Assembly: GCA_025931335.1 (NCBI GenBank)
Contig: JAICNG010000001.1
Coordinates: 20,676 to 84,675, forward strand
Length of the DNA stretch: 64,000 nt
DNA from: Gemmatimonadaceae bacterium
Lineage (GTDB): Bacteria; Gemmatimonadota; Gemmatimonadetes; Gemmatimonadales; Gemmatimonadaceae
Reading direction: 5' to 3'
Shown: positions 46,423-55,879 of the stretch, piece by piece
Layout: every line of letters starts with the position of its first letter
Numbering within the stretch: position 1 is the stretch's first letter
The notes under the pieces: model-generated
What the model was told of the DNA's origin: nothing
Databases searched by the model: none
The model's input: the letters and a program-made list of their open reading frames with translations, nothing else
Made by a program: the position numbers and the translations under genes

Positions 46423-48858
46423 ATGACTCGCTCGCTGCGTCTCGCCGCCGCTGTCTTCCTCGGCGCGTTCCCATCGCTGCTCCCGGCACAACAAGGATAC
46501 CGTCAGCCGCCGGCGCCCATTGCCGACATTCTCGACGCGCCGCAAACGCCGGCGGTCTACGTCAGTCCCGACCGCACGTGGCTCCTGCTGGCCGAGCGCG
46601 CGTCGCTCCCGTCGATCGCCGAGCTGTCGGAGCCGGAGCTTCGGCTGGCGGGGCTTCGCATCAATCCTCGGACTGGCGGCCGATCACGTGACGTGAGCGG
46701 CACCGGCCTGCGGTTGCGCGCGATCGTGGAGACGAAGAACGCACCGCGCGAGCGGCGGATCGAAACACCTCCGGGAGCGCGCATCGGCGTCCCTCTGTGG
46801 GCCGAGGATTCGAAGCACGTCGCGTTCACGGTGACCTCGGATAGCATGATTCGGCTGTGGGTCGCTGACGTGGCGACGGGCGCCGCACGCCCGGTCGACG
46901 CCCCGCCGCTCAACGCGACGATTGGAACGCCCTGTCGCTGGATCGACAACGCGCGGTTGGCGTGCAAGGTCATTCCGCCCGACCGCGGGGCCGAGCCCGC
47001 GCGGTCGATCACGCCCACCGGGCCGGTCGTGCAGGAGGCGGCGGGTCGCGCCGCCCCGAACCGTACGTATCAGGACCTCCTCGAGACCCCAGCTGACGAA
47101 CGGCTCTTCGAGCACTATGCGACGAGTCGCGTCGCCATCGTGTCCGCCGACGGTCCGGCGCGTCTCGTCGGCGACGCGGGAATTCATCTCGCGGTCGCGC
47201 CGTCTCCCGACGGACGCTACCTCCTCGTGACGACCGCTCACCGCCCCTTCTCGTACGTCGTCCCACTCGGCCGCTTTCCCCAGCGCATCGAGGTGTGGGA
47301 GCTCGATGGCGGGCTGGTGAAGCGCGTGACCGATCGCCCGTTGATCGAGGAGATGTCGATCGCGTTCGACGCGACGGTTCCCGGCCCGCGTGACGCCACC
47401 TGGCGGGAAGATGCTCCGGCGACGCTGGTGTGGACGGAAGCGCTCGACAACGGCGACCCTGCCCGCGCGGCGGAGCGCCGGGATCGCCTCGTTGCCCTCG
47501 CGGCCCCATTCACCGGAGAGCCGCGGACGCTGTTCGAGGCAGGGTATCGGATCAACGACATCGTGTGGGCGGGCGATGCCCTCGCGCTGACGTTCGAGGG
47601 GTGGTGGAAGTCGCGTCGCGAGCGGGTCTGGGCGATCACGCCCGGGCCGGCCACAGCGCGTCCACGGCAGCTCTTCGATCTCTCCTCCGAGGATCGGTAC
47701 GGCGATCCGGGACGCTTCGTGACGGTGCCCGGACCGTTAGGCACGCCGGTCCTCCTCACGACACGTGACGGGAAGTTCGCCTATCTCACCGGTGACGGCG
47801 CGTCGCCGGAGGGGGACCGTCCCTTCCTCGATCGCATCGAGCTCGCGACCGGGAAGACGACGAGGCTGTGGCGATCGCAGGCCCCGCATTACGAGTTCGT
47901 GGTGACGGTGCTCGATCCCGATGCGCGCCGGGTGATCACGCGACGCGAGGGAGTGAACGAGGCGCCCAATTACTTCCTGCGCGACCTGCGCTCGGGACGC
48001 AGCACGGCGCTCACCGAGTTCAAGGACCCGGCGCCGCAGTTCGCCGGCATGACGCGGGAGCTCATCAAGTACAAGCGCGCTGATGGCGTGGACCTGTCCG
48101 CGACCCTGTACCTGCCGGCGGGTTACGATCGCGCTCGCGGGCCCCTGCCCTTCCTGTTCTGGGCGTATCCTCAGGAGTTCAAGACCGCCGCCGCGGCCGC
48201 CCAGGTGCGGGGATCGCCGTATCGCTTCGTCCGCCCACAGGGGGCATCGCACCTGTTCCTGCTGACGCAGGGCTACGGCGTGCTCGACGACCCCGCCATG
48301 CCGATCGTCGGTGAAGGCTCCGCCGAGCCGAACGACAGCTACATCGAGCAGCTCGTGGCGGGTGCGCAGGCGGCGGTCGATGAGGTCGTGCGCCGCGGCG
48401 TGGCCGACCGTGAGCGCATCGCCGTCGGGGGCCACTCGTACGGCGCGTTCATGACGGCGAACCTGCTCGCGCACTCCGATCTGTTCCGCACCGGCATCGC
48501 GCGCAGCGGCGCCTACAACCGAACCTTGACGCCCTTTGGGTTCCAGGCCGAGGAGCGCGACTTCTGGAAAGCGCAGGACACGTACATGAAGATGTCTCCC
48601 TTCACCTTCGCTCATCGCATCAACGAGCCGGTGCTGATGATCCACGGTGAGGCGGACAACAACTCCGGCACCTTCCCGGTTCAGTCCGAGCGCATGTTCG
48701 CGGCGATCAAGGGGAATGGGGGTGTGGTGCGGTACGTGCTACTGCCGTCGGAAGCCCACGGCTACCGGGCCCGCGAATCCGTCGGTCACGTGCTGTGGGA
48801 AATGGTCGAGTGGCTTGATCGTTATGTGAAGGAGGGGAAGAAGACGGCAACGCGCTAA
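46423..48858 (+). CDS. S9 family prolyl oligopeptidase (acylaminoacyl / glutamyl endopeptidase-like)
   Basis: VAVGGHSYGAFMTANLLAHS (nucleophile elbow), EPVLMIHGEADNNSGTFPVQSERMF, EAHGYRAR. Confidence 0.93.
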   Translation: MTRSLRLAAAVFLGAFPSLLPAQQGYRQPPAPIADILDAPQTPAVYVSPDRTWLLLAERASLPSIAELSEPELRLAGLRINPRTGGRSRDVSGTGLRLRAIVETKNAPRERRIETPPGARIGVPLWAEDSKHVAFTVTSDSMIRLWVADVATGAARPVDAPPLNATIGTPCRWIDNARLACKVIPPDRGAEPARSITPTGPVVQEAAGRAAPNRTYQDLLETPADERLFEHYATSRVAIVSADGPARLVGDAGIHLAVAPSPDGRYLLVTTAHRPFSYVVPLGRFPQRIEVWELDGGLVKRVTDRPLIEEMSIAFDATVPGPRDATWREDAPATLVWTEALDNGDPARAAERRDRLVALAAPFTGEPRTLFEAGYRINDIVWAGDALALTFEGWWKSRRERVWAITPGPATARPRQLFDLSSEDRYGDPGRFVTVPGPLGTPVLLTTRDGKFAYLTGDGASPEGDRPFLDRIELATGKTTRLWRSQAPHYEFVVTVLDPDARRVITRREGVNEAPNYFLRDLRSGRSTALTEFKDPAPQFAGMTRELIKYKRADGVDLSATLYLPAGYDRARGPLPFLFWAYPQEFKTAAAAAQVRGSPYRFVRPQGASHLFLLTQGYGVLDDPAMPIVGEGSAEPNDSYIEQLVAGAQAAVDEVVRRGVADRERIAVGGHSYGAFMTANLLAHSDLFRTGIARSGAYNRTLTPFGFQAEERDFWKAQDTYMKMSPFTFAHRINEPVLMIHGEADNNSGTFPVQSERMFAAIKGNGGVVRYVLLPSEAHGYRARESVGHVLWEMVEWLDRYVKEGKKTATR

Positions 48859-48865
48859 CGCCCCG

Positions 48866-49025
48866 GCGATCGAAGGGATCGAAGGGATCGAAGGGGTCAA
48901 CGGGGTGGAAAGGCTGCGCGGCTTCGCCGCCGCCGCCATCATCAGATGAGCAAACGGCTGCGCGAAAGCGCAGCCGTTTTGCCTTTCCACACCCTTGGCC
49001 CTTGGCCCCAGGCCCCTGACCCTGC
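48866..49025. repeat. Structured intergenic repeat (CATCAGATGA-linker family), copy 3
   Basis: gatcgaagggatcgaaggggtcaacggggtggaaagg / cctttccacacccttggcccttggccccaggcccctgaccc outer arms; ggctgcgcggcttcgccgccgccgcc, linker atcatcagatgag, caaacggctgcgcgaaagcgcagccgttttg. Confidence 0.88.
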
Positions 49026-49028
49026 CTC

Positions 49029-49610
49029 TCAGACCTTCTTGTCCAGTTGCTCCGCGCGCTTCAGGTGCCCGTCCACCGCGCCGCGCGCCTTCTGCAACAG
49101 CGCCTTGAACTCGGCGTTCTGGGTCTTCTCGATCGCGTCATCGATCTTCTCGAGCGCGTCCTTGTGCGCCTCGACCTGCTCATCGATGTACTTGTCGTCG
49201 AAATCGTTGCCCGCCTGCGCCTCGTTCAGCTCCCGCATGTCCTCCTGATGGTCCTCGAGGACATCCTCGTCGGTCGCCGTCGTCGACAGGCCGAGCCGCT
49301 GCGCCGCTTCCGCGACCTCGTTCTTCATCGCGGTATGATCCATCTCCATCTGGCGCGCGAACGCCTTGATCTCCGGGTCGGTTGCCTTCGTCTTCGCGAG
49401 CGTGGCCGCTTCGACCTCACCCGTGTTCACCGTTTGAATGAACGCGACCGCGTTCGCATCGCTGTAGGCCTCGACGTTGCCACCAACCGCGGTGGTGTCC
49501 GTCACGACCGCGGCGGTATCACGATCGGAATACTCGGCACCACGGCACGCCGAGAAGCCGAGCAGAGTGACCGCCATCACACTCCCCAACAGCCTGTACT
49601 GGATCCGCAT
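49029..49610 (-). CDS. DUF4142 domain-containing lipoprotein
   Basis: Lipobox LLGFSACRG; AFIQTVNTGEVEAATLAKTKATDPEIKAFARQMEMDHTAMKNEV. Confidence 0.88.
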   Translation of the reverse strand: MRIQYRLLGSVMAVTLLGFSACRGAEYSDRDTAAVVTDTTAVGGNVEAYSDANAVAFIQTVNTGEVEAATLAKTKATDPEIKAFARQMEMDHTAMKNEVAEAAQRLGLSTTATDEDVLEDHQEDMRELNEAQAGNDFDDKYIDEQVEAHKDALEKIDDAIEKTQNAEFKALLQKARGAVDGHLKRAEQLDKKV

Positions 49611-49734
49611 GATCTCCTCCGAATGATCTGGCCCCCGGATTCGGTTCTCGTATCCGGACTGAGGCGGCGTTTGCAAGAACCGTGGAACTGCCGTCGGAAG
49701 GAGCGGAACGGCGGCGGCCCAGGGGGCGCTTTAA

Positions 49735-50592
49735 TCAGGCTGGCCGCGTCGATCGGAGCACGAACGAGAACACGCTGCCTCTCCCCGGCTCGCTCTCGAC
49801 GGCCAGCGCCGAGCCGTGAGCCTCTACGACTCCGCGTGCGATCGCGAGACCCAACCCGGCCCCGCCGCGCCGGTAGCGCCGCGCCTGCCAGAAGCGCTCG
49901 AAGAGGTGCGGGAGCTCTTCGGGAGCAATGCCGAAACCAGTGTCCGCTACCGCGCACAGGACGTCGGCGCCCTGCCGCGCGACGCGGACGGTGATCGCGC
50001 CCCCCGCAGGGGTGAACTTCAGTGCGTTGCTGACGAGGTTCTGGAGCACTTGCGACATCCGGCCCCGATCGGCGGGGACGAGGGGCAGATCCCGCTCGAC
50101 AGTACAGTCGAGCAGCCGCCCGGCTTCCGTCGCCTGAGGGCGGAACTGCTCGCACACTTCGCTGGCAAGCACGGCGAGGTCGACCCGCTGGAGGTCGACG
50201 GTGAACGCACCGCTTTCCATCCGCGCGACATCGAGCAGCTCGTCGATGAGGCGACTCATCCCGGAGGCGGCACGGCGAATGACATCGAGCAGCCGCCTCC
50301 GGTCCACCTCGGCCAGATCGGCGTCCATCAAGAACGCGGCGCTCGTCAGCACGGCATTGAGGGGGGCGCGCAAATCGTGCGCGACGATCGCGAGCACCTC
50401 ATCGCGCATCCCCAGCGCCGACTCCGCCCGGGATAGCGCCTCGGCCAGGCGCAGGTGCTCGGATTCGAGCTCGCGCTGGGCCGCGGCCAGATCGGGGTGA
50501 ACGGCCCCCCCTGCGCGTTGATCCGCGGGGGAATACGCGGCCGGCGTCATGGAATCGTGGACCACTCGCTCACCGTGCGGCTCGGTGCTCAC
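49735..50592 (-). CDS. Sensor histidine kinase
   Basis: IVAHDLRAPLNAVLTSAAFLM (H box), LVSNALKFTPAGG (N box), VADTGFGIAPEELPHLFERFWQ, GGAGLGLAIARGVVEAHG. Confidence 0.92.
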   Translation of the reverse strand: MSTEPHGERVVHDSMTPAAYSPADQRAGGAVHPDLAAAQRELESEHLRLAEALSRAESALGMRDEVLAIVAHDLRAPLNAVLTSAAFLMDADLAEVDRRRLLDVIRRAASGMSRLIDELLDVARMESGAFTVDLQRVDLAVLASEVCEQFRPQATEAGRLLDCTVERDLPLVPADRGRMSQVLQNLVSNALKFTPAGGAITVRVARQGADVLCAVADTGFGIAPEELPHLFERFWQARRYRRGGAGLGLAIARGVVEAHGSALAVESEPGRGSVFSFVLRSTRPA

Positions 50593-50865
50593 GCGAGCCG
50601 CCGATTCTCGAAGGGCATCGTCACCGATGGTGGTGCCAGGGGCATGAAGGCATCACCTCGACCGGCGAGACGGGCCGGAACAATGCCGGCGACTGCGTCG
50701 TCGCCGAATGACGCCCCTCGGCCGTGGGTAAGGGCGCGGTAGGAATGCCTTACGTTGCAAACGCGCGTACGCCAGCGCAAGCGGCGTTACGAGATCGAAA
50801 TGTTGCGCGCCGCGGTAAGCGAACGGCCAGCACTGGGCTGGCCGGTTCGCCACAGGCTCGTCGCG

Positions 50866-51048
50866 TCAACCGCGGGAACGCTTGCGCCGGCGCGCCGCCG
50901 CCGCTTTCTGCTGGCGCGCTTCACTCGGCTTCACGTAGTGCCGCTTGCGCCGCAGGTCCTGCAGCACGCCCGCGCGCTGGACCTTCTTCTTGAAGGTCTT
51001 GAGCGCCCACTCGATACGATCGACGTCGTCCAACTTCACTTCGACCAC
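50866..51048 (-). CDS. rpsU: 30S ribosomal protein S21
   Basis: VVEVKLDDVDRIEWALKTFKKKVQRAGVLQDLRRKRHYVKPSEARQQKAAAARRRKRSR; GTG start. Confidence 0.93.
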   Translation of the reverse strand: MVEVKLDDVDRIEWALKTFKKKVQRAGVLQDLRRKRHYVKPSEARQQKAAAARRRKRSRG

Positions 51049-51208
51049 GCTGGATCCTCCTCCTCTCGCGGTATGCCGCTCGGGACAGAACACGATAGGG
51101 GGTCGCGCGAAACCGCGAGCCCCCGATTCCCACGGATGACGCGTGTCTGGCACCCGCGGTAATCGGGCCAAAATATGGTATTTCCTCGGGGCCGCAAGAA
51201 ACCAAGGG

Positions 51209-51327
51209 GGCAGGAGTCGGGAGTCAGGGATCAGGGGGTGTCAGGGTCGAGGAGGGCAGGGCCCGCGCGAGTCGTTCTCCTCGCACCTTCCCCTGACACC
51301 CCCTGATTCCTGACTCCTAACTCCTAG
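51209..51327. repeat. Intergenic inverted repeat (GGAGTCRGGAGTCAGGGATCAGGGGGTGTCAGGG); overlaps the DEAD-box gene stop
   Basis: ggagtcgggagtcagggatcagggggtgtcaggg ... cccctgacaccccctgattcctgactcctaactcc. Confidence 0.88.
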
Positions 51328-53036
51328 TTCTTGTCCCGCCGCACCACCACGCGCTTCCCGCGAATCGTCGTGTGACGCAGCGCACCGATGATCTCGTCGA
51401 CCGCCTCGTCCGGCACCTCCACCAGCGAGAACCGATCGGCGATATCCACTGCCCCGATCGCGCGCGCGTCGATGCCAGCCTCGTTGGCGATCGCGCCCAC
51501 CAGGTCGGCCGGGCGCATTCCCGCCTTCCGCCCCAATCCGATATAGATGCGCGTCACATCCGCGTCAGCGGTCGCGCGATCCCGGCGCGGGCGCCCGGGC
51601 CTGGACTTCCGCCCATCGCGTGATTCCCGCGAGCGCGAGTCCGGCGGCGGTGATACCGATGGCACCTCCTCCGCGGCCTCGTCATCGCGCGCGCCGCCCG
51701 CGGTCGCCTCATGCGCGAGCTTCACCGCGGCGGCGGCGACGTCCAGCACGTCGAACTCTTCGGCCAGCGATTCCACCACCACGCGATGCTGCTCGAGGTC
51801 GCCGCCGAGCAACGTCTCGTGCAGCGATCCCCGGAGCACCTCCAGCCGGCGCGCCCGGAGATCGACGATCGTGGGCACCGTCTGCACCTGGATCTTCTGT
51901 CTCGTGACGCGCTCGAAGTTTCGCAGCTGCCGGTGCTCGCGCGGTTCGGCCAGCGTGATCGCGACGCCTTCACGACCGGCCCGCCCCGTTCGCCCGATGC
52001 GGTGCACGTACCCGTCCGGGGCGGACGGGACGTCGAAGTTCACGACGTGCGACACCGACTCGACGTCGAGCCCCCGCGCGGCCACATCCGTCGCGATGAG
52101 CAGCTCGGTCACCCCATCCCGAAAGCGCCGCATGACGCGATCACGCTGCTCCTGCGACAACCCTCCATGCAGCGCTTCCGCGCTGTAGCCGCGCCCACTC
52201 AGTGTCTCAGTGAGCTCATCGACCTCGGTCCGCGTGCGACAGAAGACGATCGCCGATGTCGGGTTCTCCATGTCCAGCACGCGGCCGAGCGCGACGACCT
52301 TGTGACGGCGCTGCACGATGTACGCGACCTGGCGCACTCGCGGCAGCTGCCCGGGGTCCGCGCGGTGTCGGTCGATGGCGATGCGGACCGGATCGCGCAG
52401 GTGACGCTCCGCGATCGACGCAACCCGCCCCGCCATCGTCGCCGAGAAGAGCGCGGTCTGACGCTCGGCCGGGAGCGCGTCGAGGACGGCTTCGAGATCC
52501 TCGGCGAATCCCATGTCGAGCATCTCGTCGGCTTCGTCGAGCACTACGAAGCGCACGCTGTCGAGACGGATCGACCCTCGGCGCAGGTGGTCGACAATGC
52601 GACCCGGGGTCGCGACGATGACATCGACACCGGCGCGGAGCGCCTTCAGCTGCATGCCGATCGCCTGCCCGCCGTACACCGGAAGCACGCGCGCCCCATA
52701 CGACTTTCCGTAGCGGTGCACCGCCTCCGAGACCTGCATCGCGAGCTCGCGCGTGGGGACGAGGATGAGCGCGCGGACCGCCCGGGCGCGACCGGCCTCG
52801 GGCACGTCACCGAAGATGCGCTCGAGCATCGGCAGCGCGAAGGCGGCGGTCTTGCCGGTGCCGGTCGCGGCCTGCCCGAGGACGTCGCGCCCTTCGAGGA
52901 GCAACGGCACCGCCTCGCGTTGAATCGGCGTCGGCTCTTCGTACCCGAGCGATGCCAGCGTCGCGATGACCGCCGGGCGAAGGCCGAGAGCGGTAAAGCC
53001 TTCAGGGAGGTCGGTGGTGCTGTCCGGCGATGTCAT
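51324..53036 (-). CDS. DEAD/DEAH box RNA helicase with DbpA-type RNA-binding domain
   Basis: EEPTPIQREAVPLLLEGRDVLGQAATGTGKTAAF, VLDEADEMLDMGF, SATMAGRV, HRIGRTGRAGREG; C-terminal IYIGLGRKAGMRPADLVGAIANEAG. Confidence 0.95.
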   Translation of the reverse strand: MTSPDSTTDLPEGFTALGLRPAVIATLASLGYEEPTPIQREAVPLLLEGRDVLGQAATGTGKTAAFALPMLERIFGDVPEAGRARAVRALILVPTRELAMQVSEAVHRYGKSYGARVLPVYGGQAIGMQLKALRAGVDVIVATPGRIVDHLRRGSIRLDSVRFVVLDEADEMLDMGFAEDLEAVLDALPAERQTALFSATMAGRVASIAERHLRDPVRIAIDRHRADPGQLPRVRQVAYIVQRRHKVVALGRVLDMENPTSAIVFCRTRTEVDELTETLSGRGYSAEALHGGLSQEQRDRVMRRFRDGVTELLIATDVAARGLDVESVSHVVNFDVPSAPDGYVHRIGRTGRAGREGVAITLAEPREHRQLRNFERVTRQKIQVQTVPTIVDLRARRLEVLRGSLHETLLGGDLEQHRVVVESLAEEFDVLDVAAAAVKLAHEATAGGARDDEAAEEVPSVSPPPDSRSRESRDGRKSRPGRPRRDRATADADVTRIYIGLGRKAGMRPADLVGAIANEAGIDARAIGAVDIADRFSLVEVPDEAVDEIIGALRHTTIRGKRVVVRRDKN

Positions 53037-53075
53037 GGTGCTGGTCTCTTCCGCAAGCCGTATTCCCCGAATCGT

Positions 53076-53270
53076 GCGCCACGAAGGCCACAAAAGCGGA
53101 ACACCCGAATGACCCGAATCTGACGGCAAAAGGGCCGAATACGGCAACGGCAAATCGTTACTCGAGACGGTCTTGCCCCCGACTCGTGCAGTTGCCGTTG
53201 CCGTATTCGGCCGTTTGCGGTTCAGATTCGCGCGATTCGGCTGTTCGAGCGTTCCGTGGCCGTTGCGCCC
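53076..53270. repeat. Intergenic inverted repeat, CGAATGACCCGAA family, copy 3
   Basis: ggccacaaaagcggaacacccgaatgacccgaatctgacggcaaaagggccgaatacggcaacggcaa ... ttgccgttgccgtattcggccgtttgcggttcagattcgcgcgattcggctgttcgagcgttccgtggcc. Confidence 0.9.
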
Positions 53271-53277
53271 GAAAGCT

Positions 53278-55653
53278 TCACGGCGTCACCGCGAGCGAGA
53301 AACGCAGCGTCCGCGGCGCGCCGGGCGCGATGTTGTTGTTGCCGTGGGATGTGGGATAGTAGCGCTCATCGAGCACGTTCTCGACGTTGAGCTGGGCGCG
53401 GAGCGACTCGGTGATCGTCACGAACGCAGCGGCATCGACGCGGGTGAATCCGGGAAGCGTCACGCTGTTGTCGATCGCCGCGAACATACGCGTCTGATGC
53501 ACGATCCCGAGCCCCACGCCTGCACGCCGGATGATCTGATAGCGGTTCCACAGCGAGAGGGTCTGCCGCGGAACGAGCGGGACGATCGCGCCCGCCGCCG
53601 CCTCCGCAGTGCGGCTTGTGATGCGCGCCTCCTGCGCGGCGAACCCGGCCGCGACTTGCCACGCATTCGTCACATTGCCCGTGACCGCAATCTCGAATCC
53701 GGTGCTGCGCTGCCGCCCCGTCTGCACGATGCGTGTCGCATCGTCAGGATCGGGCGCCGACGTGTTGGTGCGATCGAGCCGGTACCACGCGCCTGTCAGG
53801 GAGAGATCGGGACGAATGTCCCACTTCACTCCCAGCTCGCGGTTCGTGAAGCCCTCCGGCTCGAGCGCGCGCGTGGTCGGCGTGAGCGACGCGAACTGAT
53901 CGCCCGCGCTCGGGAGATGCGACACGCTGTACGTGCCGTACAGCGACATCGACTCGGCCGGCTTGAACACGAGGCCAGCGCGCGGAGAGATCATCTCGTC
54001 GACCCGGGCGAGATCACTGCCGGTGCGGTTGTCGTGCACGCCGAGATCGAAGTGATCGTACCGCACGCCGAGGATGGCATGCCAGCGCGAGCCGAGCGCG
54101 ATCTGGTCCTGGAGATAGATGGCGGCGACATTCGCGTCGACGCGGTTGTTCGCCTCCGTGCCACCCTGACGGTATTCGACGATCGGCGAGACGGTCGGGG
54201 ATTCGAATGGCACCGAGATCGACGTCATTGTGCCGTCGAAATAGCCGGTGTTGCGATAGTTGTCCGAGCGCTGGCGGCTCAGCTCGACACCGGCGAGCAC
54301 GGTATTTCGTATCCGGCCGGCCCCGAGCGTGTAGGTCGCATCGGTCTGGTTGAAGAGGCTTCGGCGGTCGGTCGCGTTGTTGTACGCGCGTAGAGTGACG
54401 TCGGTACCAGCGCTGCTCATGCCATCGGGAAAGACGTTCTGATAGAACTTGTCGTACCGGACGAGGCGCGTGCGGTTGCGCACCGATACGCCGCCCCATG
54501 TCCGATCGATCGTCGCGCTCCCCGCGTGCATTACGAGTCGCGAGCGACTCGCGGCGGGGTCGCCGAAGAAGGTGCGGATGTCGGTGGGCGCGGGCGCGCC
54601 CTCGAACGACGGGATGCCGCGGTTCACCGTGCGACGGTCGGCGAAATACTCGTAGCCGACGTGCACCAGCATGTCGCGGCTCAGGATCGTCGCCGTGGGA
54701 GTGACACCGTGGCGCTCGAGGTCCGTGGCATCGCGGAACTGGCGCGAGTCCTCCGCCATGGCGTTCAACCGCGCCGCGAGGCTCGGACCGAACCCGTCCC
54801 CCACATCGAGCGTCGCGCGGCGATGCTCGAACGATCCGCCCTCCACTGTGAGCGACCGCGTGGGCAGCCATTGCGCTTCCTTCATCACACGGTTGATGAC
54901 GCCACCACCCCCGCCACGCCCGAAGACCATCGCGTTCGGGCCCTTCAAGGCTTCCACGCGCTCCACGTTGTACAAATCACGCAGGTATTGCGCATCATCG
55001 CGAACGCCATCGGCGAAGAAGTCAGCCGTGGAGCTGATGCCGCGAATCGTCGGTGCGTCCCGGTGACCCTCGCCCTGCCCCATCGACACACCGGGCACAT
55101 AGCGGGCGACGTCAGCCATGGACTGCATCGCCTGGTCGGCAATGAGCTCACGACTGACGGCGCTGATGGCCTGGGGAACGTCGCGGAGCTGGGCGTCGGT
55201 GCGGGTCGCGCTCGTTGTGCGGCGCGCCGTGTAGCGGGCGCGGCGGGCCGAGTTGGCGGTCACGACCACTGGCGCGAGTGCCTGCGTGGCGGCGTCGCTC
55301 GACGCAGCACTGATGACCACCGTCTCCGCATCGACGAATCGAGCCTCGAAACCGGTGCCGACTAATAGCGCTCTCAGCGCCGCCGGGGCGGTGAGGTAGC
55401 CGCTGACGGCGGTGGCGTTTCGCGGGACAGCGCCCCCGTCGGCGAGCTCCACGCGCAGACCGGTGAGGCGCCCGAAGTGTGCGAGGGCGTCGAGCAGCGG
55501 CTGGGCCGTGATGTCGAAGCGATACACGCGGGTCGTGTCGCCACGAGTGGTGGAGAGGGCGATCGGTCGGAGACCAATGGGAGCGCTGCTCTGCGCGGCG
55601 GCGGCGGACGCGCCCAGGGCACCGGCCAGGGCGACAAGGAGAAGGTGGCGCAT
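53278..55653 (-). CDS. TonB-dependent siderophore receptor with N-terminal STN domain
   Basis: VYRFDITAQPLLDALAHFGRLTGLRVELAD (STN), DVPQAISAVSRELIADQAMQSMADVARYVPGVSMGQGEG (plug); C-terminal LNVENVLDERYYPTSHGNNNIAPGAPRTLRFSLAVTP. Confidence 0.94.
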   Translation of the reverse strand: MRHLLLVALAGALGASAAAAQSSAPIGLRPIALSTTRGDTTRVYRFDITAQPLLDALAHFGRLTGLRVELADGGAVPRNATAVSGYLTAPAALRALLVGTGFEARFVDAETVVISAASSDAATQALAPVVVTANSARRARYTARRTTSATRTDAQLRDVPQAISAVSRELIADQAMQSMADVARYVPGVSMGQGEGHRDAPTIRGISSTADFFADGVRDDAQYLRDLYNVERVEALKGPNAMVFGRGGGGGVINRVMKEAQWLPTRSLTVEGGSFEHRRATLDVGDGFGPSLAARLNAMAEDSRQFRDATDLERHGVTPTATILSRDMLVHVGYEYFADRRTVNRGIPSFEGAPAPTDIRTFFGDPAASRSRLVMHAGSATIDRTWGGVSVRNRTRLVRYDKFYQNVFPDGMSSAGTDVTLRAYNNATDRRSLFNQTDATYTLGAGRIRNTVLAGVELSRQRSDNYRNTGYFDGTMTSISVPFESPTVSPIVEYRQGGTEANNRVDANVAAIYLQDQIALGSRWHAILGVRYDHFDLGVHDNRTGSDLARVDEMISPRAGLVFKPAESMSLYGTYSVSHLPSAGDQFASLTPTTRALEPEGFTNRELGVKWDIRPDLSLTGAWYRLDRTNTSAPDPDDATRIVQTGRQRSTGFEIAVTGNVTNAWQVAAGFAAQEARITSRTAEAAAGAIVPLVPRQTLSLWNRYQIIRRAGVGLGIVHQTRMFAAIDNSVTLPGFTRVDAAAFVTITESLRAQLNVENVLDERYYPTSHGNNNIAPGAPRTLRFSLAVTP

Positions 55654-55703
55654 TCGGATCGCGGTGGAATCGTCGATTGGCGGACGCCGGGGATGCTAGA
55701 AAA

Positions 55704-55730
55704 CAATCCCGACAATGTCAATCGGGATTG
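55704..55730. promoter_or_regulatory. Candidate operator: inverted repeat upstream of the TonB receptor
   Basis: CAATCCCGAcaatgtcaATCGGGATTG lies about 50 bp upstream of the receptor start. Confidence 0.4.
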
Positions 55731-55750
55731 ATCGCATCGTGTCGCCACCG

Positions 55751-55879
55751 TTACCTCCTGACGGTGGGGAGGCCCGCGTCGACCCACGCGCGCCATCCGC
55801 CCACGAGGGGGCGCACGTCGGTCCATCCAGCCGCTCTCAGCTCGCGCGCCACCCGGGCGCTCGTGGCTTCGTCGACTCA
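55751..55879 (-). other. In-frame continuation of the antiporter-rhodanese ORF past a TGA codon (55877-55879)
   Basis: After TGA, VDEATSARVARELRAAGWTDVRPLVGGWRAWVDAGLPTVRR then TAA: an intact rhodanese C-terminus in the same frame. Confidence 0.85.

Noticed and set aside
51711-53123. 470-aa plus-strand ORF
   Set aside because: Antisense to the DEAD-box helicase.
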